A stretch of DNA of 47,168 bases from the NCBI GenBank assembly GCA_039805865.1, contig JBDLTI010000010.1, forward strand, positions 1 through 47,168, in the 5' to 3' direction. Under the pieces are notes generated by a model that made no database searches, was not told the origin of the DNA, and worked only from the letters and a program-made list of their open reading frames with translations. This DNA comes from Fluviibacter sp039805865 (lineage in GTDB: Bacteria; Pseudomonadota; Gammaproteobacteria; Burkholderiales; Rhodocyclaceae). The position numbers were made by a program, and so were the translations under genes. This document shows, piece after piece, positions 1 to 7,725 of this stretch; positions within the stretch are counted from its first letter, which is position 1; each line of letters begins with the position of its first letter.

Positions 1-216
1 CTGCGGGGCTTCCACCCCGAGCACGCCCACCACAAGGTCAGTGACTTGACGGGAATTCAGCTTCGGATTGCCAAAGCAGTCCCGCATTGCCGATTCATTG
101 GCAATCAGCGACAGGCGACCCAGCCAACCACTCCAGTCGGCCAGCGCGCTTGACTCACGGCCGAGGCGGAAAACCGCTTCGGCGTAAGGACGGGCTACGG
201 TGAGGGATTCAGCCAT
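1..216 (-). CDS. atpH: ATP synthase F1 subunit delta, N-terminal part (cut by window edge)
   Basis: This is the first 72 residues of the delta subunit, which joins F1 to the peripheral stalk of the F1Fo ATP synthase. The protein opens with MAESLTVARPYAEAVF, typical of the family's N-terminal helical domain (ARPYAxAxF). The ATG at 216 lies 3 bases after the atpF stop, so the genes are coupled within the atp operon. The C-terminal part lies outside the window. The identification rests on the N-terminal motif and the operon position. Confidence 0.93.
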   Translation of the reverse strand, partial: MAESLTVARPYAEAVFRLGRESSALADWSGWLGRLSLIANESAMRDCFGNPKLNSRQVTDLVVGVLGVEAPQ

Positions 217-219
217 TGA

Positions 220-690
220 TTACAGACCTTGCTTGATGGCAACCAGAATATCTGCATGGGCACCGGCATTGATTTCCTTACGGAGAATCTTTTCAGCACC
301 CGCTACAGCCAGCGCAGCGACCTGATCACGTAACTGTTCACGAGCACGAACAACTTCTTGTTCGACTTCACCGCGGGCAGTTGCCACGATACGATCAGCT
401 TCAACCTTGGCCTGAGCCTTGGCATCTTCAATGATCTGAACAGCACGCTTTTCAGCGTTAGCCAGAACATCAGCCGACTTTTCTTTGCCTTCGCGCACAA
501 CCTCAGCCGAACGTTTGCTGGCGAGCTCTAACTCATGCTTGCCACGCTCTGCTGCGGCCAGGCCATCAGCGATTTTTTTCGCACGATCATCCAGCGCCTT
601 CGTAATAGGCGGCCAGACAAACTTCATCGTGAACCATACAAGTATGAAGAAAACGATGAGCTGGGCGAATAATGTTGCGTTTAAGTTCAC
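220..690 (-). CDS. atpF: ATP synthase Fo subunit b
   Basis: The 156-residue b subunit forms the peripheral stalk holding F1 against subunit a. It begins MNLNATLFAQLIVFFILVWF, a single membrane segment (about residues 5-25) with the usual FxxxVWPPI sequence after it. A long charged alpha-helical region follows, rich in Ala, Glu, Lys and Arg, which forms the b-dimer coiled coil. The length matches the E. coli protein (156). It sits between atpE (33-base gap) and atpH (3-base gap). Confidence 0.97.
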   Translation of the reverse strand: MNLNATLFAQLIVFFILVWFTMKFVWPPITKALDDRAKKIADGLAAAERGKHELELASKRSAEVVREGKEKSADVLANAEKRAVQIIEDAKAQAKVEADRIVATARGEVEQEVVRAREQLRDQVAALAVAGAEKILRKEINAGAHADILVAIKQGL

Positions 691-723
691 GCTACGTGCC
701 CTCCTGAAAAAGGTTGTTCAGGA

Positions 724-972
724 TTATTTCAGCACGAACGGATTAGCGAACGCGAACATCATCGCGATACCAACGCCGATCAGGAATGCAGCATCGATCA
801 GGCCGGCCAGCAGGAACATCTTGGTTTGCAGTTCGTTCATCAGCTCAGGCTGACGTGCCGAAGCTTCGAGGTACTTCGAACCCATGATGCCGATACCGAT
901 ACAGGCACCGATAGCACCAAGACCGATGATGAGGCCGGAAGCCAGAGCAACTAGACCGAGGATATGTTCCAT
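724..972 (-). CDS. atpE: ATP synthase Fo subunit c
   Basis: This 82-residue proteolipid forms the rotor ring of Fo. Two membrane helices flank the polar loop ARQPE (residues 39-43). The first helix carries the glycine-rich GAIGACIGIGIMG packing motif. The ion-binding carboxylate is D60 in GLIDAAFLIG. An Asp with no neighbouring Ser, and no Gln at the usual first-helix sodium ligand, suggests proton rather than sodium coupling; this is inferred from known c-ring motifs. A strong AAGGAG ribosome site lies just upstream of the ATG. Confidence 0.97.
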   Translation of the reverse strand: MEHILGLVALASGLIIGLGAIGACIGIGIMGSKYLEASARQPELMNELQTKMFLLAGLIDAAFLIGVGIAMMFAFANPFVLK

Positions 973-1055
973 GACGACTCCTTGAAAGGGATAAGAACAG
1001 CGTGGTTAATAAAACTAAAGGAAAAACGAGAACTACAACTACAAAACTAAGAAAC

Positions 1056-1949
1056 TTAGTGCGATTCGTGCGCCTGACCGACATACACCAGCGTCAGCAT
1101 CATGAAGATGAATGCCTGCAGCGTAATGATCAGGATGTGGAAGATGGCCCAGATGGAACCAGCAATCACGTGGCCAGCAAACAGCAGACCACCCGACAAC
1201 GAATGCATACCAGCCCATGAAGCACCCATCAGGGCGATCAGCATGAAGACCAGCTCACCGGCGTACATATTACCGAACAACCGCATACCGTGAGAAATAG
1301 TTTTAGCGGCGAATTCGATCATCTGCATCATGAAGTTGATCGGCGCCAGCGCAGGGTGCGAACCGAACGGGGCTGCAAACAACTCGTGCACCCAACCGCC
1401 AATACCCTTGATTTTTACGTTGTAATACAAACAGACGATCAGCACACCCAGAGCCATGGCCAGGGTGATGTTCAAGTCAGCCGACGGCACGATACGCAAG
1501 AAGGCGTGATGCGGGTCGTGACCCGATGCTTCGTAATAGGTTGACCAGATCTTCGGGAATAGATCCAGCGGCAGCAGATCCATGGCGTTAAGGAAGAAGA
1601 TCCAGACAAACACGGTTAGCGCCAGCGGTGCCACGAAGAGACGCGACTTGGCATCATGAATAATGCCTTTGGCCTGGTCAGCAACCATCTCGACCAGCAC
1701 TTCAATCGCCGATTGCAGACGACCCGGAACGCCAGCAGTTGCTCGTTGCGCCACAAATGCCAGCAACACAACCGCCAGGATACCCAGGGCCGTAGAAAAT
1801 AGGAAAGAGTCAAGATTGAGCACCGAGAAGTCAACAATAGACTTCTGTGCCTCACCTGTGGAATTCAGGTGGGTCAAGTGGTGAACAATATATTCACCCT
1901 GGGTTGGGCCGCTATGGGCCGCTGCGTTCGCTACGTTTTCAGTCGCCAT
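1056..1949 (-). CDS. atpB: ATP synthase Fo subunit a
   Basis: The 297-residue subunit a forms the proton half-channels next to the c-ring. The essential arginine is R223 in ISHGMRLFGNMYAGE, the most conserved motif of the family. Several hydrophobic segments are visible, including residues about 48-68, 105-125 and 160-178. The N-terminus is longer than in many homologues and carries a histidine pair (IVHHLTHLN). It starts 1 base after the atpI stop, and an 83-base gap separates it from atpE. Confidence 0.97.
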   Translation of the reverse strand: MATENVANAAAHSGPTQGEYIVHHLTHLNSTGEAQKSIVDFSVLNLDSFLFSTALGILAVVLLAFVAQRATAGVPGRLQSAIEVLVEMVADQAKGIIHDAKSRLFVAPLALTVFVWIFFLNAMDLLPLDLFPKIWSTYYEASGHDPHHAFLRIVPSADLNITLAMALGVLIVCLYYNVKIKGIGGWVHELFAAPFGSHPALAPINFMMQMIEFAAKTISHGMRLFGNMYAGELVFMLIALMGASWAGMHSLSGGLLFAGHVIAGSIWAIFHILIITLQAFIFMMLTLVYVGQAHESH

Positions 1950-1950
1950 C

Positions 1951-2298
1951 TCAGGTTCTTTTCGCCAATGCTAAAAAATTTACCTGCAAGGTGATCACCA
2001 TACTGAGTAGCATACTGGGCCAATTGAGGTCCGCATACAACACGATGGCAACCGCCAACAAAATAAGTGTGAGGGCAAGCTTGAGAAATTCGTAGACGAT
2101 GAAAGCTCCGGCTGTCGCAACACTTGCTCGACCCGCCGACGCTGCCATTAATCTCAGCGCGAACAGAAAATTGGGTAGTAGAACCGCCCCGCCTCCGATC
2201 GCAGCAGAAATACTGCCACGCCATCCCGCAAGCAACCCTGCTAGAGCCACAGCTATGATTATTGCGATCAGTTGCAGGCGTATTACTCTAAACACCAT
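1951..2298 (-). CDS. atpI: ATP synthase subunit I (AtpI-like membrane protein)
   Basis: This 115-residue protein has four hydrophobic segments, with GWRGSISAAIGGGAVLLPN after the first. That is the pattern of the AtpI/F1Fo ATPase subunit I family, which helps assemble the c-ring and may aid magnesium supply. It is the first gene of the atp operon and its stop lies 1 base before atpB. Sequence conservation in the family is low, so the call leans on position together with the Gly-rich segment. Confidence 0.88.
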   Translation of the reverse strand: MVFRVIRLQLIAIIIAVALAGLLAGWRGSISAAIGGGAVLLPNFLFALRLMAASAGRASVATAGAFIVYEFLKLALTLILLAVAIVLYADLNWPSMLLSMVITLQVNFLALAKRT

Positions 2299-2354
2299 TA
2301 CCTCATCGCGTTGTGTGCTGTGCCAAACAAGGCGCCTTCAAACCCCGTCACTAT

Positions 2355-2375
2355 ACGGCGAGCTTAGCGCGCCGT
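2355..2375. other. Inverted repeat between parB and atpI
   Basis: Nine-base arms (2355-2363 and 2367-2375) with one mismatch enclose a 3-base loop. The repeat touches the parB stop codon. On the minus strand no T-run follows, so it is not a classical intrinsic terminator. It may protect or end the parB transcript before the atp operon. Confidence 0.4.
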
Positions 2376-3280
2376 CAATCAAAAAAATGCTCGATTAGCC
2401 CATCCAGTTGATCAAGACTCTGGAAGCTAATCGTGATCTTGCCTGCACCCCGTTTATTGGCCGCGATTTTCACCTCGGCGCCCAGCGTATCGGCCAGCTT
2501 TTCGCTTAGTCGAATCACGTCCGAATTTTCTGCCTTCACCGCACCTGCGCCGGTCTTGGATACGGGTTTGGCGCTCTGTCGGCGACGCACCAACTCTTCG
2601 GTTTCTCGTACCGACAACGCCTTGAGCACCACCTGTTGGGCTACCCCTACCTGATCACTACCGGCCAGCGCCAGCAAAGCGCGCGCGTGGCCCATATCAA
2701 TGCGGCCATGCATCAGCAGATCCTGCACCGGCTGCGCCAGCTCCAGCAAACGCAACAGGTTGGTTGCGGCAGAACGCGAGCGGCCTACGGCCTCGGCCGC
2801 CTGCTGGTGCGTTAAGTTGAATTCATCAATTAAACGGCGCAAGCCCTGCGCTTCTTCCAGCGGGTTCAGATCTTCACGCTGAATATTCTCGATCAGCGCC
2901 ATCGCCAGCGCATTCTCATCGGGAATGCGATGCACGTGTACCGGCACTTCTTTCAGGCCGGCGATCTGCGATGCACGCCAACGGCGTTCGCCCGCAATAA
3001 TTTCGTATGGCGTAGAGGCACCAGCACCGAGCGGACGCACAATGATCGGCTGCACCAAGCCCTGCGCAGCGATTGACGAGGCCAACTCATTCAAACTGGC
3101 TTCGTCCATGCGGGTGCGCGGCTGATACTTGCCCGGCTGGAGATCGGTTACCGGCAGCGTGCGTGGAACCTCGTTCGTTACCGGCGCAGCAGCGGCCGAA
3201 GGCGCCATCTTTGTGGCATTACCGCCAAGCAGCGCATCTAATCCACGACCCAGGCCGCGGGCTTTATTTTTTGCATTCAT
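2375..3280 (-). CDS. parB: Chromosome partitioning protein ParB
   Basis: ParB is a CTP-dependent DNA clamp that loads at parS and spreads to organise the origin region. The 301-residue protein starts with the basic RGLGRGLDALLGG segment that contacts ParA. The CTP-binding motif GERRWRA is at 97-103, followed by ENIQREDLNPLEEA (131-144). A helix-turn-helix around 156-177 would read parS, and the C-terminal dimerisation region follows. It lies 9 bases after parA. Three parS sites are present in this window at 23.9-25.0 kb, about 20 kb away. Confidence 0.97.
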   Translation of the reverse strand: MNAKNKARGLGRGLDALLGGNATKMAPSAAAAPVTNEVPRTLPVTDLQPGKYQPRTRMDEASLNELASSIAAQGLVQPIIVRPLGAGASTPYEIIAGERRWRASQIAGLKEVPVHVHRIPDENALAMALIENIQREDLNPLEEAQGLRRLIDEFNLTHQQAAEAVGRSRSAATNLLRLLELAQPVQDLLMHGRIDMGHARALLALAGSDQVGVAQQVVLKALSVRETEELVRRRQSAKPVSKTGAGAVKAENSDVIRLSEKLADTLGAEVKIAANKRGAGKITISFQSLDQLDGLIEHFFD

Positions 3281-3289
3281 TGTGTGTCT

Positions 3290-4063
3290 CTATTTAGCGA
3301 CTGCTTTGCCATGGCGGCCGAGCAGCTCTTCGGCCAAGGCCATATAAGCCTGCGCACCTTTGGATGAGGCATCGTAAGCCAGCGCCGGCTTGCCGTGCGA
3401 TGGCGCTTCGGCCAGACGCACGTTGCGCGGGATAATCGTGTTGTACACCTTGTCGCCAAAGTGGCTGGTCAGCTCATCCGACACCTGCTGCGTCAGCGTG
3501 TTCTGCGCGTTGTACATCGTGCGCAAGAGGCCTTCGATTTCCAGATCCGGGTTCAGGTTACCGCGTACCTTGCGCAGGGTTTCCACCAGATCCGACAGAC
3601 CTTCCAGCGCATAGTACTCACACTGCATCGGAATCATCACTGACTTCGACGCCACCAGCGCATTCACCGTCAGCATGTTCAAGGCCGGCGGGCAATCGAT
3701 GAGTACGTAATCGTAACGATCACTCACGGTCGCCAACGCTTCTTTCAGCTTCTGTTCACGGCCATCCAGGTCGATCAGTTCGATTTCCGCCCCCGCCAGT
3801 TCGCGGTTGGCCGGCAAAATATCAAAGCCATATTCGGTTTTCTGAATGGCCTGAGCCAGCGTGGTATCACCCAGCAGCAGTTGGTACACCGTTGGCAGCG
3901 CATCGCTCTTCACGATGCCGCAACCCGTGGTGGCATTGCCCTGCGGATCCAGATCAATCAACAGCACGCGTTGCTTCAGATGGGCCAGCGCAGCGCTCAG
4001 ATTAACGGCCGAGGTGGTTTTACCCACACCGCCCTTTTGATTGGTAATTGCCAGAATACGCAT
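3290..4063 (-). CDS. parA: Chromosome partitioning ATPase ParA (Soj)
   Basis: This 257-residue Walker-type ATPase moves ParB-parS complexes along the nucleoid. The deviant Walker A motif KGGVGKTT is at residues 10-17, including the signature first lysine. Further motifs are LIDLDPQGNAT and VLIDCPPAL. The lack of an N-terminal DNA-binding extension marks it as the chromosomal Soj type rather than a plasmid type Ia ParA. It is 11 bases downstream of rsmG and 9 bases upstream of parB. Confidence 0.97.
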   Translation of the reverse strand: MRILAITNQKGGVGKTTSAVNLSAALAHLKQRVLLIDLDPQGNATTGCGIVKSDALPTVYQLLLGDTTLAQAIQKTEYGFDILPANRELAGAEIELIDLDGREQKLKEALATVSDRYDYVLIDCPPALNMLTVNALVASKSVMIPMQCEYYALEGLSDLVETLRKVRGNLNPDLEIEGLLRTMYNAQNTLTQQVSDELTSHFGDKVYNTIIPRNVRLAEAPSHGKPALAYDASSKGAQAYMALAEELLGRHGKAVAK

Positions 4064-4074
4064 GCTGCGCCTTT

Positions 4075-4752
4075 TTAACCTTGGAAACCGGAGCCGACTG
4101 GAGCCAGCAGAATCAGATGTCTTTCTGCACCCAAATCAGGCACATCAAGGGAAATAACTGCATTCACAGAGACATCAGGGGGTAATTCTGCCATTTCAGC
4201 GGCAGGATGAATACCTTTCATGGCATACCACCCCCCATTTGGCGCTAAAAGTCGCCGCGTTTGCCCCACTAAAGTGGCCAAAGTTGCGTATGCCCGTGCC
4301 GTAACCAGTGCAAAACCGCCGGCGTGCGCCTCGGGCGGCACCCAGCTTTCAATCCGGGTTGAAACGGCCTGCACATTCTTCAAACCCAGCGTCATCGCAG
4401 CCTGTTTCAGAAAGGCCACCTTCTTGCCCACGGTATCAATCAGCGTAATCGAACGCTCCGGTTGCAGAATTGCCAGCGGAATACCCGGCAAACCGCCACC
4501 GCTGCCCACATCCAGCAAATCGCCCGGCGGCAGATGCGGCACAATCGACAGCGAATCAAGCAGATGCTGCGTCAGCATGGCCGAGCGCTCACGAACGGCG
4601 GTGAGGTTGTACGCCTTATTCCATTTTTGCAGCAGATCCAGATAATCCAGCAGCTTGTCTGCCTGGGCTTCCGTTAACGGTACGCCCATCTTGGTTGCGC
4701 CCGCAATCAGCTGCGCACTTTCTATCGCACGCGTGCTGGCAAGCTCGCTCAC
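4075..4752 (-). CDS. rsmG: 16S rRNA (guanine-527-N7) methyltransferase RsmG
   Basis: RsmG methylates G527 of 16S rRNA using S-adenosylmethionine. The motif LLDVGSGGGLPGIPLAI forms the cofactor site and VTARAYATL is the family motif IV-like stretch. I chose the GTG at 4752, whose codon overlaps the mnmG stop as GTGA, giving 225 residues, close to the family's usual length. The reading frame stays open further upstream inside mnmG, but that extension is low-complexity and unlike RsmG. The overlap implies translational coupling to mnmG. Confidence 0.93.
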   Translation of the reverse strand: MSELASTRAIESAQLIAGATKMGVPLTEAQADKLLDYLDLLQKWNKAYNLTAVRERSAMLTQHLLDSLSIVPHLPPGDLLDVGSGGGLPGIPLAILQPERSITLIDTVGKKVAFLKQAAMTLGLKNVQAVSTRIESWVPPEAHAGGFALVTARAYATLATLVGQTRRLLAPNGGWYAMKGIHPAAEMAELPPDVSVNAVISLDVPDLGAERHLILLAPVGSGFQG

Positions 4753-6653
4753 AGCGCCGCACCGAGGGCAACACCCATGCGCTTCAGGTGCACCAGCAAC
4801 AAACCAATCGCCGCCGGCGTAACCCCCTGAATGCGCGCTGCCTGCCCCAGCGTTTGCGGTCGCTGCGTCTGCAGCTTCTGGCACACCTCACGCGACAAAC
4901 CAATCACCTCGGTGTAATCCAGTGCTTCTGGCAGACTTAAATTCTCATAGGTGGCCTGGCGCGCCACTTCGTCGCGCTGACGATCAATATAACCCTGGTA
5001 CTTGGCCTGAATTTCTACCTGCTCGACCACTTCGGCCGACAAGGCCACTGCCTCGGCCAGGCCCGTTCTGACGGCCAGCTGTAACAGCTGGGCATACGTC
5101 GTATCCGGACGACGAAGCAGCTCGAACATCGTGGTTTCGCGTTCCAGCGGTTTGCCCAGCACCGTAGCCACTGCATCGGCATCCAGCTTGACCGGATTAA
5201 CACGAAGAGCTCGCAATCGCTGCTGTTCTTGCTCAATCGCATCACGTTTGGTGCAGAACGCCGCCCAACGCACATCGTCCACCAAGCCCATCTCGCGGCC
5301 AATTTCGGTCAAACGCAGGTCGGCATTGTCTTCGCGCAGGCTCAGGCGATACTCAGCGCGACTGGTGAACATACGGTACGGCTCGCTCACACCCCGGGTA
5401 ATCAGGTCATCAACCAGCACACCCAGATAGGATTCATCACGGCGCGGCGTCCAAGCTGCTTCACCGCGTGTAGCACGCGCCGCATTCAGGCCCGCCAGCA
5501 AGCCCTGGGCCGCAGCCTCTTCATAGCCCGTGGTGCCGTTGATCTGACCGGCAAAGAACAAACCGTTAATCGCCTTGGTCTCCAGCGATGCCTTCAGGCC
5601 GCGCGGATCAAAGTAATCGTATTCGATGGCATAGCCCGGACGCAGGATGTGGCACTGTTCCATACCGCGGATCGAGCGCACGATCTGTAGCTGCACATCA
5701 AAGGGCAGCGACGTCGAAATCCCGTTCGGGTAGATCTCATGCGTATCCAGACCTTCCGGCTCCAGAAACACATGGTGGCTGGCCTTATCGGCAAAGCGGT
5801 GAATCTTGTCTTCGATCGATGGGCAGTAACGCGGGCCCACGCCCTCGATCACCCCGGTGTACATCGGCGAGCGGTCGAGGTTATTGCGAATAATTTCGTG
5901 CGTGCGTTCGTTGGTATCGGTAATCCAGCAAGGCAGTTGCTGCGGGTGTTGCGCGGCGCTGCCGAGGAACGAAAACACCGGCATCGGGTCATCCGAGTGC
6001 TGCGTCTGCATCACCGAAAAATCAATGCTCTTACCATCCAGACGCGGCGGGGTGCCGGTTTTCAAACGGCCTTGCGGCAGTTTGAGTTCACGCAAGCGTG
6101 CGGCCAGCGAAACAGATGGTGGATCGCCCATGCGGCCACCCGAGTAGTTATTCAACCCGACATGGATCAAACCATTCAGAAACGTGCCGGCCGTCAGCAC
6201 CACCGCATCGGCATGAAATCGCACACCCAGTTGGGTGATGGCGCCCGCAACGCGGTCGCCTTCCATAATCAGGTCATCACAGGCCTGGGCAAAAATCGTA
6301 AGGTTCGGCTGGTTTTCCAGGCGGCGTCGAATGGCCTGCTTGTACAGCACGCGGTCGGCCTGAGCACGGGTTGCCCGCACTGCCGGACCTTTCGAGGCAT
6401 TGAGAATGCGGAACTGAATCCCGGCCTCATCCGTGGCCGCGGCCATGGCACCGCCTAGCGCATCGACTTCTTTGACTAGGTGCCCTTTGCCAATGCCGCC
6501 GATGGATGGGTTGCAACTCATCACGCCCAGCGTTTCCATGCTGTGCGTCAACAAGAGCGTGCGCGCACCCGTGCGGGCCGACGCCAGCGCAGCCTCGGTA
6601 CCGGCATGGCCGCCACCTACAACAATCACATCAAAACGATCCGGAAAGTCCAT
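4749..6653 (-). CDS. mnmG: tRNA uridine-5-carboxymethylaminomethyl modification enzyme MnmG (GidA)
   Basis: With MnmE, this FAD protein modifies the wobble uridine of tRNAs reading NNA/NNG codons. The N-terminal DVIVVGGGHAGTEAALA is the FAD-binding Rossmann motif, and PRYCPSIEDK holds the conserved cysteine. The ATG at 6653 gives MDFPDRFDVIVVGGG, matching the usual family start. A GTG six codons upstream is possible but has a poorer ribosome site. It is 634 residues long and heads the mnmG-rsmG-parA-parB series. Its partner mnmE lies 6.8 kb away, separated by an accessory block. Confidence 0.96.
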   Translation of the reverse strand: MDFPDRFDVIVVGGGHAGTEAALASARTGARTLLLTHSMETLGVMSCNPSIGGIGKGHLVKEVDALGGAMAAATDEAGIQFRILNASKGPAVRATRAQADRVLYKQAIRRRLENQPNLTIFAQACDDLIMEGDRVAGAITQLGVRFHADAVVLTAGTFLNGLIHVGLNNYSGGRMGDPPSVSLAARLRELKLPQGRLKTGTPPRLDGKSIDFSVMQTQHSDDPMPVFSFLGSAAQHPQQLPCWITDTNERTHEIIRNNLDRSPMYTGVIEGVGPRYCPSIEDKIHRFADKASHHVFLEPEGLDTHEIYPNGISTSLPFDVQLQIVRSIRGMEQCHILRPGYAIEYDYFDPRGLKASLETKAINGLFFAGQINGTTGYEEAAAQGLLAGLNAARATRGEAAWTPRRDESYLGVLVDDLITRGVSEPYRMFTSRAEYRLSLREDNADLRLTEIGREMGLVDDVRWAAFCTKRDAIEQEQQRLRALRVNPVKLDADAVATVLGKPLERETTMFELLRRPDTTYAQLLQLAVRTGLAEAVALSAEVVEQVEIQAKYQGYIDRQRDEVARQATYENLSLPEALDYTEVIGLSREVCQKLQTQRPQTLGQAARIQGVTPAAIGLLLVHLKRMGVALGAAL

Positions 6654-6840
6654 CAGCCCACAACTCGTCACAGCGCATAAACATTGCGGCAGATCAAAAC
6701 CCCGGCAAAAACCGGAGCCGCTTCAGCGAGTCTTAATCCGCGCAACACAAAAGGGTGCTAATTTTAGTCAAAGCAGCGCCTTTTAGGTTGATTTTTCAAG
6801 GATTTCTTCATTCTTACAGCCATCTGCACCCAACCGGCCG

Positions 6841-6877
6841 ATAGTTTTTGACTAACGTATATTTAGTAACAATCAAT
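6841..6877 (+). promoter_or_regulatory. Probable OxyR-binding site upstream of ahpC
   Basis: Four tetranucleotides occur at exact 7-base spacing: ATAG (6841-6844), CTAA (6852-6855), TTAG (6863-6866) and CAAT (6874-6877). The OxyR consensus is ATAG-N7-CTAT-N7-ATAG-N7-CTAT. The match is 4/4, 3/4, 3/4 and 3/4, which is 13 of 16 positions. The site lies about 94-130 bases before the ahpC start, and an oxyR gene is present at 24.0 kb. Confidence 0.72.
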
Positions 6878-6906
6878 TGGATTTATCAATCGACTGTCCG
6901 TACACT
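6877..6906 (+). promoter_or_regulatory. Possible ahpC promoter abutting the OxyR site
   Basis: TTGGAT (6877-6882) and TACACT (6901-6906) are separated by 18 bases and could be the -35 and -10 elements. The -35 touches the last OxyR half-site, as expected when OxyR recruits polymerase. This is inferred from motif spacing only. Confidence 0.45.
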
Positions 6907-6970
6907 TCAAAACGTCGATAAGACATTAACTCTGTCAAACCCGTCTCACCCATCACACAGGAGCAACACC

Positions 6971-7534
6971 ATGTCGCTGATCAACACCGAAGTTCAACCG
7001 TTCAAGGCCCAGGCTTTCCACAACGGCAAATTCATTGAAGTGACCGAAGCCAGCCTCAAGGGCAAATGGTCCGTGCTGATTTTCATGCCAGCCGCCTTTA
7101 CCTTCAACTGCCCAACCGAAATTGAAGATGCGGCCAACAACTACGCCGAATTCCAGAAGGCCGGTGCCGAGGTATACATCGTCACGACCGACACCCACTT
7201 CTCGCACAAAGTGTGGCACGAAACCTCGCCAGCCGTTGGCAAGGCGCAGTTCCCACTGATCGGTGACCCGACCCATCAACTGACCAACGCTTTTGGCGTG
7301 CACATTCCGGAAGAAGGCCTGGCACTACGCGGCACCTTCATCATCAACCCAGAAGGCAAGATCAAGACGCTGGAAATCCACTCGAATGAAATCGCCCGCG
7401 ACATTTCGGAAACCCTGCGCAAGCTGAAAGCTGCTCAGTACACCGCATCGCACCCAGGTGAAGTTTGCCCAGCCAAGTGGAAAGAGGGCGAAAAGACGCT
7501 GGCCCCATCGCTTGATCTGGTTGGCAAGATCTAA
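6971..7534 (+). CDS. ahpC: Alkyl hydroperoxide reductase subunit C (peroxiredoxin)
   Basis: This 187-residue typical 2-Cys peroxiredoxin reduces hydrogen peroxide, organic peroxides and peroxynitrite. The peroxidatic cysteine is C47 in FTFNCPTE and the resolving cysteine is C166 in GEVCPAKW, the same numbering as E. coli AhpC. The ATG at 6971 is preceded by an AGGAG ribosome site and gives the standard MSLINTEVQPF start. Its reductase ahpF follows after 191 bases. The OxyR-like site upstream suggests peroxide induction. Confidence 0.97.
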   Translation: MSLINTEVQPFKAQAFHNGKFIEVTEASLKGKWSVLIFMPAAFTFNCPTEIEDAANNYAEFQKAGAEVYIVTTDTHFSHKVWHETSPAVGKAQFPLIGDPTHQLTNAFGVHIPEEGLALRGTFIINPEGKIKTLEIHSNEIARDISETLRKLKAAQYTASHPGEVCPAKWKEGEKTLAPSLDLVGKI

Positions 7535-7578
7535 GTCCTTAACCCGGACAGCGGTCTGAACCAACCGCAACAGAGAAC

Positions 7579-7600
7579 GCCCAGGGCCCCGGCTCTGGGC
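7579..7600 (+). other. Hairpin between ahpC and ahpF
   Basis: Perfect GCCCAG/CTGGGC arms (7579-7584 and 7595-7600) enclose a GC-rich loop 45 bases after ahpC. No T-run follows, so full termination is unlikely. It could stabilise the ahpC end of the transcript or partly reduce read-through into ahpF. Confidence 0.5.
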
Positions 7601-7725
7601 ACCCCCTAACACTGTGATTGCATCGCCAAGCGGCGAGTCGGTATCCTTTTGCCAAAAATCCGACCCTGTTTTGCCATGCGATTACCGCAGTCGCTAACAT
7701 TTAGCTAACGCTTCAGGAGTCCACC

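Larger units (their letters stand above)
6654..6970. promoter_or_regulatory. Divergent mnmG/ahpC intergenic region
   Basis: This 317-base stretch has no credible gene. The ahpC half holds an OxyR-like operator (6841-6877), a possible promoter (6877-6906) and an AGGAG ribosome site just before 6971. The mnmG half must contain the mnmG promoter, but I see no convincing -35/-10 pair. The ahpC reading frame stays open upstream to 6848, but that extension runs through the operator and does not resemble AhpC. Confidence 0.75.

Noticed and set aside
2930..2940. Other CACGTG cores as extra parS sites (for example near 2933, 14012, 19151, 25160, 39954, 45888)
   Set aside because: The flanking TGTT and AACA arms are missing at each, so they do not match the 16-base parS.
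4753..4884. An N-terminal extension of rsmG
   Set aside because: The extra 44 residues are low-complexity, overlap the mnmG end, and are absent from typical RsmG. The GTG overlapping the mnmG stop fits better.
5739..6458. A 239-codon open frame antisense to mnmG
   Set aside because: It is Arg/His-rich without motifs and fully covered by mnmG.
6848..6970. An N-terminal extension of ahpC
   Set aside because: It would translate the OxyR operator and promoter. The ATG at 6971 has an AGGAG and the standard AhpC start.
6971..7534. AhpC active site reading FNCPTE rather than the E. coli FVCPTE, as a possible novelty
   Set aside because: The peroxidatic and resolving cysteines are in canonical positions, and from memory this variant is common among proteobacterial AhpC proteins.
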